NCBI RefSeq assembly: GCF_019320115.1
Contig: NC_089584.1
Coordinates: 75,392,791 to 75,456,790 of the forward strand
DNA from: Miscanthus floridulus
Lineage: Eukaryota; Streptophyta; Magnoliopsida; Poales; Poaceae
Length of the DNA: 64,000 bases
Reading direction: 5' to 3'
Under the pieces are notes generated by a model. It was given only the letters and a program-made list of their open reading frames with translations. It ran no database searches and was not told the origin of the DNA. Positions within the stretch are counted from its first letter, which is position 1. Each line of letters starts with the position of its first letter. Shown piece after piece: positions 44,198-55,619 of this stretch. Both the position numbers and the translations under genes were made by a program.

Positions 44198-45000
44198 CAA
44201 TTAAATCTTCCCATTGATTCAAATTTAATTATAAAATTAGTAAACTAATAAAAAATTATCCTAAACTGGCTTGACTCAAGCCTTTTCATTCACATACCCC
44301 AGCATTGTAGCCCATTGGCATGCAGCCGAGTGATCTCATCGGTTAAAAAGTAAAACTTACAAGATGCTTCTGCATCAATTCTACATCACCGTTGGGCAGA
44401 AAATAGAATTAATGCATAAAACTCATAAATTAACTTGAAAGACATATAACTACTCTTCAAAATTAAATTCTCCCGTTGGTTCGAATTTAATTAGAAGATA
44501 ATCAACATCATTGCAGTGAAACACGATAATAAAATACATTCTATTAGTTTAGGAGCATTTCTTGGCCTTTATCTACTCTCTGGAAAATTGACCATGTTGG
44601 TGTAAAATTTATTAGAGATTTAAACCTCAAACTTGAACTCATTATAATATTGTCATCATCAACGTTGGTCAGAAAATGACAAAACCATAATCTGACTTAA
44701 ACAAAATGGACTACTCCTCTAATTGACTTAAACAAAATGGACTACTCCTCTAATTTAAATTTTCCCATTGATTCCAATTTAATTAAAGGATAAACATAAT
44801 CATAATTTACTAAATATAACTGCTCTTCAAATTAAATTCTCCCATTGGTTCGAACTTAATTAGAAGATAATCAACTTTAAATTTTGAAGCAAAAATATGA
44901 AAAAAAATTATCTACTTTTCAGAAGCATTTTACTGTACTCATCTACTCTCTGAAAAAATTATCCCGTTGGTTTAAATTTTGATAGAGATTTAAAATGACA
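44198..45000. repeat. Dispersed AT-rich repeat family in element G
   Basis: A motif of about 35 bp with AATTAAATTCTCCC, a TTGGTTCGAA centre and TTTAATTAGAAGATAA recurs at about 44,199, 44,460, 44,755 and 44,830. Weaker CTACTCTCTG...TTGGTTTAAATTTTGATAG versions are at about 44,571 and 44,940. Its two ends (AAATTAAA and TTTAATT) are inverted, so each copy could fold. A 31-bp tandem duplication (44,694-44,755) lies inside. Confidence 0.75.
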
Positions 45001-45039
45001 AAAAAACATAAAAAATTATTTCTAAAAATAATAAAACAA

Positions 45040-46097
45040 AACCTCAGTATTTGCTGTTCATTTGGGCCGAAAACGTGAAAATTTGATACGCGGCCCAGCT
45101 CACCAGCGCACGCGGCCCAGTGGCCTGCTTATCTCGTCCGCTCGCCAGCGCGCTCAGACCAGCTTGCTCCTCGGCACTGCTGTCGGCGGCAGCTCGCGCT
45201 GCGCTCCGCCGTGTCCTAGGCCACAACCTAGGCCTAGGCCAGGATTTCCTCAACCCGCCTAGACTAAAAGAAGCCCGAGCGCCCAGAGACATTGATCCTG
45301 ATCCAACAGATGTCTGTCGTTCTCACAAGATCAAAACCACCTCCCACGGCGCGTCACCAAAACCCAAATTTTATTTCTTCCTTTCCTCTGCTGTCTGCTC
45401 TCCTCAGCCGTCTCACCCAGCTTTCTCTCCCCTTCGCCTCAAAACCACAACGGTCCGAGATGGCGACGCCGCCGCCGGTCCCCTCGCCGGTGCGTGCGCC
45501 CACCGTAGGGTGAGCGCACCGCCATCGAGCGATCTAGCGACAGCACCCTGAGCGCGTGTGCATAGCTCCCCAAAACCCTAGAGGTCATTCTTTCCTCTAC
45601 TTCTCTATCTTTCGCCGTGCTAGCACACCACGGCCGCTGCAAGTAGACTACTCCGGGATGGGCGTGACTGAAGGAGATGGCGCCACCAGTGGCACCCCTC
45701 ACCGGCGCACGCATGCGGCCAAAGCCTGAGCGCTGACACCATCGAGCGGCACCACGGTGGTACCCTTTGGGCAGTCGAGTGGCACCATGGTGGTGCCCTT
45801 TGGGGCCACACTCAATGGCGGATCTCTTCCGCGCATGACGGCGGTGGTGATGGCGGTAAGGAGACCAGGTAGGTTCTTCCTCCCCTTCTCCAGTCCATTT
45901 CCCTACTCTAGGGTTAGGGTTAGGTGGATTCTTCTTGCGCCCGCGGCGGCTTCAGGGTGCGCTTCCTAGCGCGGCATCGAGGCGACGGCCGGCAATGGTG
46001 ATCTAGGGTTAGGTTTCTGATCCGATTTGGATCAGTTCTTTCTTGATTTCTTTTTTGTTTTCTACCCCAAACTAGGATCTATCCCACTAGCAACCAT
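45040..46097. other. GC-rich, gene-like leader of element G
   Basis: The stretch contrasts sharply with the AT-rich DNA to its left. On the + strand it resembles a plant gene 5' end: a TTCTTTCCTCTAC tract, AAAACCCTAG (45,573), GATGGCGACGCCGCCGCC near 45,460 and a TAGGGTTAGGGTTAGG run at about 45,909-45,924. No ORF over 145 codons and no known domain are seen. It lies between the primer site and the pol remnant of G, so it is either the element's own leader or captured host sequence. Confidence 0.45.
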
Positions 46098-46110
46098 GGC
46101 TCAGATACCA
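46098..46110 (-). other. Primer binding site of element G
   Basis: TGGTATCTGAGCC on the - strand, one base inside the LTR terminus ...CCTATCA. It differs from the usual Met site (TGGTATCAGAGCC) at one base. Confidence 0.8.
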
Positions 46111-46111
46111 T

Positions 46112-46231
46112 TGATAGGTTCCTAGGACCATCTAGGCGTAGCTCAGTGGGTAAAAACATAACTTAGATAAGGGGACTTGCTAATATACCTCACCAAGAGG
46201 CAGTCACGACGGTGACGCCGCCAACAAGGTG
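46112..46231 (-). repeat. Element G LTR fragment
   Basis: About 120 bp end with ...CCTATCA next to the primer site. The rest is cut off by insertion of H's LTR at 46,237. I see no second LTR in the window. Confidence 0.6.
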
Positions 46232-46236
46232 GCCAT

Positions 46237-47720
46237 TGAAAAGATCAAGATGCCCAAGAGGAGGGGTAAATTGGGCTAATTCTAAATTTCTTTGTAATAA
46301 TTAAATTCTATGGTTAGCCCAATTAACCCCTTGTGCCTAAAAAGTGTTTCTAATTGTTCTACCACACAAAAGACTTGCAACCTAAGTTCCAATCCTACTC
46401 TACCATGGCAATTCTATGAATGTAAAGACAAGTATTGAATTGCTCAAAGTAAATGCTCAAAGTAAATAGAGAAGGAGGAACGAGGCAAAGTTTTGTCAAG
46501 GTATCGGAGAGTCGCCACTCCCCACTAGTCCTCATTGGAGCACCCGCGCAAGGGTGTAGCTCCCCCTTGATCAGCGCAAGGATCAAGTGCTCTCTATGGG
46601 TTGATTCTTCGACACTCCGTCATGGTGTATCACCCACAACCGCTCACAACTTGAGTTGGGTCATCCACAAGCTCTCCAGATGATCACCAAGCTCCCAATC
46701 ACCACCAAGCCATCTGGGTGATTGTGATCATCAAGAGTAACAAGCATGAACTCTCACTTGACCACGACAAGCCTAATTAGAAGGGTGGATGCACACTTTG
46801 CTACTATTCATCTCACTAATGAGGGCTCTCTTTGGGATTCTCAAATCTCAATCACCTCACTAGGACCTTGCTCTTCTTGGCACTCTCTAAGGTGTTTCTT
46901 AGCTATTGGAATGAGCAAAAGTACCCCCACACACGAGTGGAGGTGGTATTTATAACATGGGCTGAAAAACAAACCGTTATGTGCTCTGCGGGGTGACCGG
47001 ACGCTCCGGTCATGTTGACCGGATGCTCGGTCAGTACACCCCAAACTCCAGTGTTAACAGTGTGACCAGACGCTGGCCAGCGTCCGGTCAGCACTAACTG
47101 GACATGTCCGGTCATGATTTTCCCTCTCTGGAACCTTACTGGAGTCGACCGGACGATGGCTCTCAGCGTTCGGTCACTTCACCTTTCAGCGTCCGATCAC
47201 ACTAGACGTTTTCACCTTGGTCAAATGAAATGACCGGACTCTACGCTAGCGTCTGGTCAACCTAGAACCAGCGTCCGGTCAGTATTTGACCCTCCATTCA
47301 CTTCCAACTCTCGATCATATGTGAATGAAGTTTGCTCCATTAGATCTAAGGGTTGTTTTGGAGCTACCTAGTGCTAGTTTTAACAAGTGTGCACCGCACC
47401 TAACTCACTAGACTCACCTAGGTCAAGTTACCCATCCATACCCCCCTTAATAGTATGGCCAAAGGAAAAACAAAGTCCTAAACTACTCTAAGTGTCTCTC
47501 CAACTCCAATTGACACTTAGAACTAATCCATCCTTAACCTTATCGTCCATCCTTTGAAAACCAAAATAATTTCCATCGTCGGGGCATGACCACCTTGATT
47601 GCCCAATCGATCTCCATTACCATGACCTAACTAAATTGCCTCTGCAAAACACACGTTAGTCATAGTAATCTTGTATTGTCATTAATCACCGAAACCCAAC
47701 TAGGGGCCTAGATGCTTTCA
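46237..47720 (-). repeat. 3' LTR of element H (SIRE-type copia)
   Basis: On the - strand it begins TGAAAGCATC after the polypurine tract and ends ...GATCTTTTCA. It contains a GACCGGACGC half-site cluster (46,990-47,285 on +), as in F's LTRs, yet the surrounding sequence differs. It inserted into G's LTR. The left flank is GCCAT; the right duplication lies outside the window. Confidence 0.82.
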
Positions 47721-47767
47721 ATCTCCCCCTTTTTGGTGATTGATGACAATACTACCTCGAGTATGTG
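47721..47767 (-). other. Polypurine tract and internal end of element H
   Basis: CCAAAAAGGGGGAGAT on the - strand directly precedes the 3' LTR. It is preceded in sense by ATTGTCATCAATCA, the typical SIRE internal end. The internal region is then interrupted by C and resumes at 63,530. Confidence 0.8.
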
Positions 47768-47772
47768 AAAGA

Positions 47773-50700
47773 TGTAACACCCTAGGTGTTAGCCTTGCAT
47801 AAATTGACTTGCATTGCATGAGCATGAGCATCAAGCATTCATATTTAAGCTTTTACAAGTGAAACATGTGATTAAAACATATGCAACATTGCTTGTTATT
47901 TTATGTTTCTTTGTATATATGCATATGATCTTGAGTGAATACATGTAAATGGTTGATGTGAGTCACTAAAACATATTAGCTACACTTAGGTTAACAAATG
48001 GAACATTGTTCATGAAGATCACTTTTCATGATCAAGTACTTAAGTGATGCTATGTGTGTTGACCTGAAAAGCTTTATGAGCAACTAATGTATGAAATGAT
48101 GGTGTGACCTTACAAATAGCTTAAACATGTTTAGAAGATCATGATGAACAACTTTGGTATTCATGATTAGGGGTAATTTGGTCACTAAGCCATAGTTGAG
48201 TGTATACCATCATTTGAATGTAGCATGTTTGACCAAGTTTGAACTATGTGCTAGAGACCTTGCATGGAGGTGGTCACTAAAGCAAAGTTGTAGTATTTAG
48301 CAAGATGAACAACTTTTATTTTTGGGTCATTAACTGGTTTAGCTCCTAACATGCTTGAATTAGGCTCACAAGAATCATCAAATCCTTGTTTTCAGCACTT
48401 AGCAAATTTTTCTAAGTTTTAAACCCTGACAGTGCTGACAGCCTGACTTTGGGATGACATAACTTGAGATTGGTTGAGATTCAGGGCTTGAGTTCTAAAC
48501 AAGAATTGGAGCTAGTACTTTGGCCTTCAACATTGGTGTAGGAAATTTTTGCTAATAGTCCATGGATTTAGAGATTTCTTCGCTGCAAACCACACTATCA
48601 GACTTAGCATCGTGGTTACTAAATGACTGAATCTATCAACGTTCAGTGGCTGACTGTCGCAGAGCATGCGCGCCATGTGGAGCCACTGGTGAAGCCACGC
48701 ATCGCTGGCGCCCTGCCTAACGTGGCCACAACGGGCTAGAGCACACTACAACAAGCCCCACACTCGCCCGCACTGCCCCGCGCTCCCATTTTCATTTCTG
48801 GCTTCCTCCTTTGCCTCAGCGCAGCCACCGCAGCAGCCGCCATCGCCATTGCGTCGCAGCTGCTCCGCCAAGCTCGCCTATGCTCACCGCCGCTCCATTC
48901 TCTAATCGGTCGCGCTCACAGCTCCGCGTCACCCTTCTCCACCTTTCCCACCTTGCAGCGCCCACATTCGTGCCCTAGGTGAGCTGCTTTTCACTTTGCG
49001 CCATTGCGGGTACACCTTCGCCGGAGTGCCGCTATGGCCGCTGCCGTGGGCATGCTCCGTCGGAGCACCTCCAACCGCCTAAGTCGCCTAGACATAGTCG
49101 CATGGTCGCCGTGGTTCTGTAGAGTGCTTTGCCTGGCTTCGCCGTGGCCGGAGATGGCTGGCACACCACAGAGCAGTGCTATCGTGCCGCCATGGCTGGC
49201 GACGAGCCCGCTCCATCACACCTGCACAGCCACCACATATACCGTCCGATGTGGTTTGAGTAGTAGATCCTGTTGGTGCCCTTGGCCTCGCCGGAAAGCT
49301 CACCGGTGATGAGCCGTGGCCAACCAGTGTTGAGCAGTGCCGCCTGCTCTATTTTGTCTCACTGACGCGTGGGTCCATCTGACCGGTGGACCCCATCTGT
49401 CAGTGACTCAGTTCAGAAAGCTAGTCCATTTATTCCTGTTTGTGTGTGTAACTTTGGAAATTGATAAGTTGAGCTATAGAGATCCAAAATTTGTGAACCA
49501 AATTTGGTAGTGTTCCTTAGGAAGTGTAGTAGTTAGAAAAAATATGATATTAGCATTTGTAGTAGAATTTCTAGAAGATTTAAAATGAAACTTGAAAAGT
49601 ATTTTTAAATGTATGTAAACTTGTTTATTTTATACCTAGAGTTCCCGTGCTCCAAAAATTATGAAATTTATGTGGTGAGCTGTTCTTGACAAGTATAAGC
49701 TCTAGTAAAAATTTGAGGGTCAGTGCATGTATGGATTTGTAGTTACAAATTTTTCTTTTATAATCAGGTGATCCTTGTATGAATTTTTATAAATTATTTA
49801 TGAATCCAATATTTATGAAATTTGTTGGAGGTTGTCCTAGTACCATATGGATGCTAAAAAAATATAAAATCTATTTCTTGACACTTTTCACTAGGGTTTT
49901 CTATTTATGCTATTTTAAGCCTTTATGCCTTGTCATTTTTGCATAGGATGTTTTACTTGGTAAAATGGCATGAAACTTTTACAGTGGTATATTGGTAGCA
50001 CTAGTAAGCCACTGTAAATTTCTGAGAATTTATGATGTACATTATTATATGTTTATTATTTAACATAAGTATCTAAATAAAATAATAAAGGCATTTAAAT
50101 AAATAGTTTGGGCTTTACCATTATGTTTTCTTGAGTATATTTGGTATTCTTGAACTGTTGGTAAACTTGGTGTTGTCAAAATTTGAATGCTTACATGTAG
50201 TAGAAATATTGTTGCTTTATAATTCGGGTGAAAAGGGTTTTTGGACATATTCTGTGATTTGGTATGTTGCATAGTAAAAATGATGTTTGCTATAAAAATG
50301 GTTAATAACAAAGTTGTAGATAACTTCTTTATTTATCTTGTGTTAAAATTTTAGAGCAATAGGACAAAATGGTTTAGGAGTTATAGCTGTTTAAAGTTAG
50401 TATCCCAAAATGCTTGCTCTCTGGAATTTCTGGACAGCACTGGATTGATTGTTAGTTTTGGTTAAGATAATGTGTGAATTAGCTTTTGGTGATTAAATAA
50501 GAGATGTAGATAATTTTATAAGCTTTCCATAAAGTCCAAGATCACCACATTTGGATAAGTAGAACTTCAGTTATGAGTAAAACAAGTAGCTGCTGTTTGG
50601 TGGTATAGTCAATGAATTATTGAAGTAGTTGATTTAATAATCAAGAAGAGATATGCACATACTCAGTAGAACATGATGCACTTGTTATTACTTTAGCACC

Positions 50701-51331
50701 ATGCTGTTAAGAATACTTACAAGAATGCATTCATCATATATCATCATATTATACTTGTCAGCATGTATGCATTCACAATATCTTATGTCATATTCATGCA
50801 TCTAGGATCGATGGAAGAGATAACGTTGCTAGAGTTCAACGAAGGAGAGGAAGGGGACCAGAAGGAGATTCCTCAAGCCATAGCTCCTGAAGAAGAGGAG
50901 CAGATCCCTGAAGAGCTTCCAGAGTGCCCTGATCACCGCCCCACTTCCTTTCTGAAAGGCAAGCCCCGGAGCATTCTAAGTCTCCCAGTATTTTACAAAA
51001 TATTACTCAAGTCCTTATGATTTATGCATTAGGTTATAAGAGTTGATTGAAACCACTTGATGCATATAAATTCCTTATCCAGATATATACACCTTTAACC
51101 CTAAGTAGGTCCAGGATCGAATATTTGCTTAGCCATGCTTAGACCGGTAGAAGTCGGGTGATTTCCTGTCACCTGCGAGATATAGGTGGATACCGAAGCA
51201 CGGTTGGCTATATTTGCTATCGTGGAAAAGAACCATGGGGTAATATAAATCATGGTCAGGCGGAGTCTATGTGTAGGTTGACTTATGTGATTCTGTCTAT
51301 GCCGATCAAGGACCGTACCGTTGTTGGAACT
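47773..51331 (+). repeat. Solo LTR C, left part
   Basis: An AT-rich stretch with a GC-rich island at about 48,650-49,400, in the same relative place as the islands in D's LTRs. A weak ORF at 50,763-51,020 (MEEITLLEFNEGEEGDQKEI, acidic, 69 codons from its internal Met) stands after it. I do not call it a gene. No other feature is seen. Confidence 0.75.
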
Positions 51332-52574
51332 TGTCGGGTTCATAAACCCGGGGTCCCTCGGGGACCGGCTTCCACGCCAGGGCTCGGCCCAAGAGGACGG
51401 TCTTTTTTCCTCTGGACCGGCCCGAGAGTCTAAATTCAATAGACTGGAGCACTCGCTTCAGGCCCTGGCCGCCTTCGGCCCATCTTTTCGACCGGAGCAC
51501 TAGCTCAGGCTCAGGCCAACTCCAAACGGCCTCTCCGATCGGAGCACTAGCGTCAGGCCCCGGCCGCCTTCGCATGGTCTCCACTCGGAAAGCCTGACCC
51601 GAGGACCGCCTCTGACTCTGACCCCATGTCTCCGATCGGGGTTCGTAGAAAACCCTACCCATCACTATTCTCCGACTGACGCACCAGAGCCGACTAGGGC
51701 CATCCGACCGGGGACGCCTGCTCGGATGGAATCAGAAGGCGTATGAAGGAAGGCAAAATGGGGCTCACAAGTCAAACCATGGCACCAGGGACCATACCCT
51801 GCAGCATAGTACTTTACAACCGTCCTGCCATGAACAATATTGTAGGTGCCAACATTTACCTCTATAGTATTATAGGCGCCGGTCAAAAACACCCATACGG
51901 TAAGACCCCCCATGTGCCTCTAGGCATCAATAGTATTGTGGGCGCCAGAATTCACCATACCAGGTGAATGTGGTAAAGCCATGCCTCCAGTCGGCGAGAC
52001 AACATTTTTGTAGGTACCAACATCCTCCAATCTTGAAGAAAGCAGCTCAACCTCTCACATGTGCCTGACATTCTGTAGTGACATCAACAGTATTGCGGGC
52101 ACCCCACCATTATCCCATCCCCATCGGCGTGGGCAACAAGGCTTAGAAACATCCATACTCACTCTCCCTCTCACTTGTAAAGCCATCCCCTTCTTCTATA
52201 AAAGGGGATGTGCTCCCTCCAAACACAAAAAAAGTTAACCCAAGTCAACTTCTTCAAGTTTAGGTTCATTAGATCGATAGCTCGCAACCCCTCAAGCACA
52301 CGCTAGGACACTTCATTCATAGCATAGCTCCTGTCGATCTCGGTCCTTCCAACCGGACCGACTGGACACCCCATCTCTCTATCTCGTTTGTAACCCCACT
52401 ACAGACTTTGAGCACCTAGGCTTGGGAATAAAGTCACCGACCAACCAACACTGGATGTAGGGCACGTTGCCTAAACCAGTATAAATCCCATGTCATTGAG
52501 TGCTAGGCCACCTCCGATCACAACGTGCAGCAAAACTACAAATATTTACTAGTTGGTCACTTTCTGTATCGACA
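51332..52574 (+). repeat. 5' LTR of element B
   Basis: 1,243 bp. It is longer than its partner because positions of about 51,435-51,770 are absent from the 3' LTR. It holds AGTATTGTRGGCGCC-type repeats at 51,830-52,110 and a TATA box at 52,197-52,204. Confidence 0.93.
52197..52204 (+). promoter_or_regulatory. TATA box of B 5' LTR
   Basis: TATAAAAG lies between and partly within CATCCCCTT and AAGGGGATG arms. The same arrangement is at 62,038-62,045 in the 3' LTR. It likely drives the element's transcript. Confidence 0.75.
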
Positions 52575-52575
52575 G

Positions 52576-52594
52576 TTAGCGCCGTCCGTGGGGA
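52576..52594 (+). other. Primer binding site of element B
   Basis: TTAGCGCCGTCCGTGGGGA lies one base after the LTR. It resembles the TTGGCGCCGTCTGTGGGGA-type site of grass gypsy elements with two changes. Confidence 0.75.
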
Positions 52595-52629
52595 AGACGC
52601 TGTACGTTCAACACTTTTTTGGTAATCAG

Positions 52630-54830
52630 ATGGCCCATTTTTCTGCCACCTCCGCCGTGGCGGGCTCGGGCGATACGATTTGCTTCGGCTCGATGGAATT
52701 TCCCGCACTCCCGCCTGCCGGGATGCGGGTTCCACCCATCTCCGAGCCTTCCTAGGCCTTCCGCTTCAGAAGCCTGGACTTTGTCGCTGACCGGCTCGAC
52801 GTACTCCACCTCCGCGAGGAGGCGCATGTTCCGGCACCCGTCGAAGGGGCGCCCTCCATCGACTCCAGGACGTGCGACATCAACGGTGTGGCATCTACGC
52901 TTCTATCTAAGCAAACTATCTGCTCAAACCTCGTTGTAAGTAATATGTGTATTGCTACTTACTCTTCATTTACTATCCCCAATCGAGCAAACAGAGAGAC
53001 TATGTCGTCCATGCCGCAAACACCGCATGATCGGTTCCCCTATGGCCTCGCGTCATCTGCGGATACGTACGCCCGGGGACTCCAAAGGGTGCTAGCGCCT
53101 TTCCCCCTCACGTCCGAATTCATGGGAATAGAAGGCCGTGCTCCTACCGCTTCCCACGAACCCTTGGATGGTGAGGGCATGAGCGACGATTCTAGCATCG
53201 GCGATGTGGCACCACGCCACTATCCGTCCTAGGAGTGCGCCATGGCGGACGCTCTGGGACAGCCACCGGTCGTTGTGGAATCTGCACAGACTCACACCCC
53301 TCTGAACCCACGTGCGGAGGCCCTCGCATCCGCTCAAGCGCACACCGAGGAATTGCAATAACGGCAGCAAAACTAGCCGCCACCTGTGCTGGCTCAGTCA
53401 GCCCAGCTCATCGCGCCCCATGCACATGGCCTGGCGGGTGGCGCCCGGGGCCGTGCCCGTTAGGTCCAACGTGACATCGTGAACAAGGGAAACAATGTCC
53501 CACAATTCACTTGGGCTGGCCAGAATATCGCTGCTGTAGCGATGCTTCTACGTGGTGTTCCTGAGCTCGTCAACCCTCAGGAGCCGGCAGTCTACCGGAA
53601 CCTCTGGGTTTTAGTAGAAGCCGCCGCCGTCCAACAGGCAGAAAACTCCATGTCATGACTCCGACGCGAACCCTCTCTCCCCACTAGGGGAACGGGGATG
53701 CACTAGATGGATCGCTTCGTTCGCTCGCCGCTACAGCCGCTAGGACTGGCTTGGAGTGCGGTAGTCGTGCCATGGTCTGACCGGGCACCGACTCTGCACC
53801 AACCATCGGTACACAAGCGGCCCGATCCACACTAGGACACCCGTAGAGCCATTGGCGACCGGCATCGGTCCCAATGTAATAATGATATCCACCATACAGC
53901 GGCAGGTGCCACGAATCCTAGCCAAACCATCGAGGGAACTGGCGAAATGCGCCCCAGGCGCAATCACCGGTCGAACGACCGGAGCCCCAGCCCCGAGGGC
54001 CTAGGGCCTCAGGCCTTCAGCCGGTGCATCCAAAAAGCACTATTCCCATAGCATTTCTGGCCACCCACCAACGTCACCAAATACACTAGGGAGTCAAACC
54101 CAGGCATTTGGCTCGAAGACTTCCGGCTCACCTGTTGGGCCAGAGGAGTGGATGATGACTTCTTCATCATTCAATATCTTTCCATTTGCATGGGGGAACA
54201 TGTCCAGGCGTGGCTCGAATTCCTTCCGCATGACAGCATCCGTGACTGGGCGGGCCTCAAGAGGGTCTTCGTCGGGAATTTCTAGGGGACGTACGTCCGA
54301 CCGGGGAACTCCTGCAACCTCAAGAGCTGTCAGCAAGAGCCCAATGAGTCCCTGCAGGATTACATCCATAGGTTCTCCCAACGATGCAACTCCCTCCCTA
54401 CATCATCGACGTAGATGTCATCAGCGTGTTCCTCTCTGGGACGAACTGCGAGTCCCTTATCCACAAGCATGGCTGCTTGAAACCCCGTACCACCCGCGAC
54501 CTGCTTGATGTAGCCACCAACCACACCTCCGGCGAGGAGGTGGTTGGAGCGGTCTTGAGCGGAGGCCGAGACAAGGTCAAAGCCAAACGTATGGTCCCGG
54601 ACAAGGGCCCCTCTACGCAGAGGGGCAAGAAAAATAAAAAGGATCGGCGTCGGTCGGACAGCGCCCCGCTGGTCGCCGCGACCGATCGCACGGTCAAGTA
54701 GCCCCATTAGGGATTGCCTGACCACTTTGACAAGCTCATGGACGAACCATGCCCCAACCACACCTACCCTGTCAAACACCCCTACAAGGAGTGTGAGCTC
54801 CTCAAATGTTTCCTTTGATAGGCTGGTGGG
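52630..54830 (+). pseudogene. Element B gag
   Basis: Likely start ATG 52,630 (MAHFSATSAVAGSG). The N-terminal part is interrupted by stops at 52,753, 53,230 and later. The Retrotrans_gag core is at 54,060-54,400: ESNPGIWLEDFRLTCWARG, EHVQAWLEFLPHDSIRDWAG, NESLQDYIHRFSQRC. After a frame change the nucleocapsid knuckle is at 54,750-54,794, CPNHTYPVKHPYKEC, that is CX2HX5HX4C with His at the second position. Length and order fit Tat-like Gag. Confidence 0.85.
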
Positions 54831-54889
54831 CCAAAGGAGGGAGACAGCAAAGAGGTAGCACCCAAGAAGGGAGGTACGGCAGGCAAAGA

Positions 54890-55610
54890 CGCGGATGACT
54901 TCCCCGACGCTGACGAATGTATCATGATCTTTGGTGGATCCAACGCCATCTGGACCAAGCAACAGCATAAGGTTCACTATCGAGAGGCATGCGCCGCCGA
55001 GTCGACCATCCCCTCCTTCCTCAACTGGTCGGAGTCTCCGATCACCTACGATCAGAGGGACCATCCCTCCCACATCGCAAGACCAGGACGCTATCCACTC
55101 ATTGTTGACCCCATCGTCCACAAGAAACGGCTTATGAAGGTGCTGATGGATGGCGGTAGTGGCCTCAACATCCTATACATTGACACCCTTGATGCCATGC
55201 GCATCCCCCAATCGAAACTCCGCCCGGCGGGCTCCCCCTTCCATGGGGTAATCCTGGGAGCACAGGCATACCCGCTCGGGTAGATCGATCTGCCCGTCAC
55301 GTTCGGCAGTCGAGCCAACTTATGCTCGGAGGTCCTCACCTTTGAGGTGGTGGACTTTCTAGGGTCCTACCACGCCATCTTGGGGCGGCCATGCTATGCG
55401 AGATTCATGGCAATCCCCAACTACACCTACCTCAAGCTGAAGATGCTAGGACCAAACGGCGTCATCACTGTGAGCAGCGTGTTCTCGCACGCCTTTACGT
55501 GCAACCACAAACACTATGAGCTCACCACTGCAGTCATCAACTCGTCCAAACTCCCGCGGCTCGTGGAGTCGTCGGCTCTGGCAGCCCTAGACTGTAACCA
55601 ATGAACTTCC
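54890..55610 (+). pseudogene. Element B aspartic protease
   Basis: A fairly open frame. KVLMDGGSGLNILYIDTLDA carries the D-G-G-S catalytic motif near 55,145, as in E. The second half, SYHAILGRPCYARFMAIPNY, is at 55,365-55,420. One TAG (55,281) lies between, and the frame closes at 55,602. Confidence 0.88.
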
Positions 55611-55619
55611 TCGTTGGCC

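Larger units (their letters stand above)
41858..46231 (-). mobile_element. Element G: decayed Ty1/copia relic
   Basis: On the - strand: an LTR fragment (46,231-46,112), the primer site TGGTATCTGAGCC (46,110-46,098), a GC-rich leader, an AT-rich zone without a recognisable gag, then copia RT. The left end is cut by element A at 41,858. The right end is cut by H's LTR at 46,237. It has many indels and stops, so it is the oldest element here. Lineage is uncertain. Confidence 0.75.

Noticed and set aside
45120..45551. Host gene of 143 codons
   Set aside because: No domain, no splice-consistent continuation, overlapping frames on the other strand are equally long, and it sits in the leader of a copia relic.
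45909..45924. Interstitial telomere repeat
   Set aside because: Only about two units of TAGGGT; far too short. More likely a telo-box type promoter motif.
46134..46152. tRNA gene or SINE head (GCGTAGCTCAGTGGGTA matches an A box)
   Set aside because: No B box (GGTTCGAATCC type) follows within 60 bp, and the sequence lies in the LTR fragment of G. Chance or a tRNA-derived scrap.
49004..49309. Gene in the GC island of solo LTR C
   Set aside because: Short, Arg/Pro/Ser-rich, no domain, and GC-rich DNA lacks stops by chance.
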